A stretch of 64,000 nt of DNA from Yokenella regensburgei ATCC 49455. Lineage in GTDB: Bacteria > Pseudomonadota > Gammaproteobacteria > Enterobacterales > Enterobacteriaceae. Below are positions 62,916-64,000 of this stretch, piece by piece; position 1 is the first letter of the stretch, and each line of letters begins with the position of its first letter. The stretch spans positions 1-64,000 of the forward strand of contig NZ_JMPS01000023.1 of NCBI RefSeq assembly GCF_000735455.1, in the 5' to 3' direction. The notes below the pieces were generated by a model. The model did no database searches and was not told where the DNA came from. It saw only the letters and a list, made by a program, of their open reading frames with translations. The position numbers and the translations under genes are program-made.

Positions 62916-64000
62916 TTAGTGATCGAGGTACAGATAGCTTTCCCAGCTCTTCATGCGGATCAATATTTTTCGGATGATCGACACGTGTTTAAAGTGGTCA
63001 GAATAGATGGCGATGTGCACCTCTGTACCCTGCGGCAGCTTGTAGTTTTTCAGGCGTTCGTCGGTGGCGTTCACTTTGACCATCACTCGCCCTTGCTGGC
63101 TCAGCGTGTTGGTAGTTAACAGCGTGCCCTGGCCCTGGAACTGGCTTTCACCAATGGCAGGCAGCACTTCGACCACCTCACCGCTGAAGACCGTACCCGG
63201 AATTCCCGGGAACAGCAGTTCGGCTTTGTAACCTTCGCTCAGACGCTGCATTGAGTTCTGGCGGAAGGCCGCAACGAAGGTCAGCTCGGTGTTATCGTCG
63301 GTCGGTACAAACGTCATCAGCGGCAGCAGACCGAGCGCCGTTGACATTGTACCAGGACGCAGACCAACCATGCTGACGTAGCCCGCAGAGGGGGCACGAA
63401 TGACGGTATTTTCCAGATCAAATTCGGCTTTGCGCAACTGAGCCAACAGTGATGCGACTTTGGTGTTCTGCCCATTCACAACGGAATCGAGGCTGTTTTG
63501 CGCATAGGCGACGTTCGCCCGGGCGGCAACGACGGTAGCTTCCGCAGCTTTATAGGTCTGACGGCGGGTATCGACCATTTGATCGGAGAACGCGCCTTTT
63601 GCGTGCCCTTCGTTATAACGGGCATATTCACGCTGGGCCTGATCGCGCTCGGCGATGGCTTTATTGAGCTGGGCTTTGGCTTCACTCAGGCCGGAATCAA
63701 GCGACAACGCATCCTGGCTGGCGGCTTTGACCTGCGCACGCAGATCGTCAACGCGCGCCTGGAACGGCGTCGGGTCGAGGGTAAACAGCACGTCGCCTTT
63801 TTTCAGCATCACGTTGGCTTTGACCGGCACTTCCATCACCCGACCGCGAACCTGAGACACAATCGGAATGGTACGGTAGGCTTGTTTACCAATATCGCTG
63901 TACGGGAAGTTGTAGTTCATCAGCAGGATTAATGACCCCACCAATACGACACCGCCGAGTACCGCAGTTGGCACCGTCCATTTATTTAATGGAATTTTGA
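62916..64000 (-). CDS. HlyD-family membrane fusion protein, YiaV-like (5' end outside window)
   Basis: The 361 codons visible here continue without a stop off the right edge (the first readable residues are K-I-P-L-N-K-W-T), so the N-terminus is missing. A transmembrane helix (V-V-L-V-G-S-L-I-L-L-M-N-Y-N) is followed by a lipoyl half-domain, a coiled coil, the second lipoyl half (R-A-P-S-A-G-Y-V-S) and a barrel domain. The end S-W-E-S-Y-L-Y-L-D-H matches E. coli YiaV. A GTG at 63974 is not the true start. The protein acts as a periplasmic adaptor of unknown substrate. Confidence 0.85.
   Translation of the reverse strand, partial: KIPLNKWTVPTAVLGGVVLVGSLILLMNYNFPYSDIGKQAYRTIPIVSQVRGRVMEVPVKANVMLKKGDVLFTLDPTPFQARVDDLRAQVKAASQDALSLDSGLSEAKAQLNKAIAERDQAQREYARYNEGHAKGAFSDQMVDTRRQTYKAAEATVVAARANVAYAQNSLDSVVNGQNTKVASLLAQLRKAEFDLENTVIRAPSAGYVSMVGLRPGTMSTALGLLPLMTFVPTDDNTELTFVAAFRQNSMQRLSEGYKAELLFPGIPGTVFSGEVVEVLPAIGESQFQGQGTLLTTNTLSQQGRVMVKVNATDERLKNYKLPQGTEVHIAIYSDHFKHVSIIRKILIRMKSWESYLYLDH

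Overview
The window is about 64 kb of chromosome from a member of the Enterobacteriaceae. The backbone genes are close to Escherichia coli orthologues: dkgB-yafC-yafD-yafE-mltD-gloB-yafS-rnhA-dnaQ-aspV, then yafV-fadE-gmhA-yafJ-dpaA, then dinB-pepD-gpt-frsA-crl-phoE-proBA-thrW. A complete Na+-translocating NADH:quinone reductase operon (nqrABCDEF-nqrM) lies between dpaA (yafK) and dinB, and an aryl polyene cluster is present. Neither is at this place in E. coli K-12; the combination suggests Enterobacter or a close relative. Assignments come from reading the sequence and recalled family knowledge; no search was run.

Layout. 1-9.5 kb: conserved housekeeping block ending in the aspV tRNA, with a DHA1-type drug/sugar efflux gene inserted next to the LysR regulator yafC. 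9.5-14.7 kb: accessory five-gene operon on the minus strand (AI-2E family protein, NodT-type outer membrane lipoprotein, HlyD-type adaptor, DUF2955 membrane protein, small K+-channel-like protein), apparently a trans-envelope export unit. 14.9-20.6 kb: conserved yafV, fadE (with a FadR-like operator), gmhA, yafJ and dpaA. 21.0-27.1 kb: nqr operon with its maturation factor nqrM but no apbE. 27.2-28.5 kb: AT-rich pair of unknown genes, one a lipoprotein. 28.7-37.8 kb: dinB (LexA box), pepD, gpt, frsA, crl, phoE (Pho boxes), proBA and thrW.

Downstream of thrW (37.8-42.7 kb) is a decayed integration site: a frameshifted, truncated tyrosine integrase, a lipoprotein with an internal duplication, scraps of dismantled genes including a ghost of a second yjhP, a PheC-like periplasmic protein, then yjhP and the topoisomerase I inhibitor toxin gene topAI (yjhX). 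The antitoxin gene yjhQ that separates these two in E. coli is missing. A short leader ORF and a hairpin precede topAI. 43.0-47.1 kb carries a secreted hydrolase, zinT (Zur-like box), dbpA and a PACE-type efflux gene.

From 62.7 down to 47.0 kb runs one aryl polyene (APE) biosynthesis cluster of about 19 tightly packed, mostly overlapping minus-strand genes: aryl starter activation (apeH) onto carrier proteins (apeE, apeF), a type II polyketide-like elongation set (apeO/apeC, apeR, apeQ, apeI/apeP), methyltransferase, acyl/glycosyl transferases, thioesterase, export and outer membrane attachment proteins (apeL, apeM, apeN), and a phosphopantetheinyl transferase. The right edge cuts a YiaV-like HlyD-family gene.
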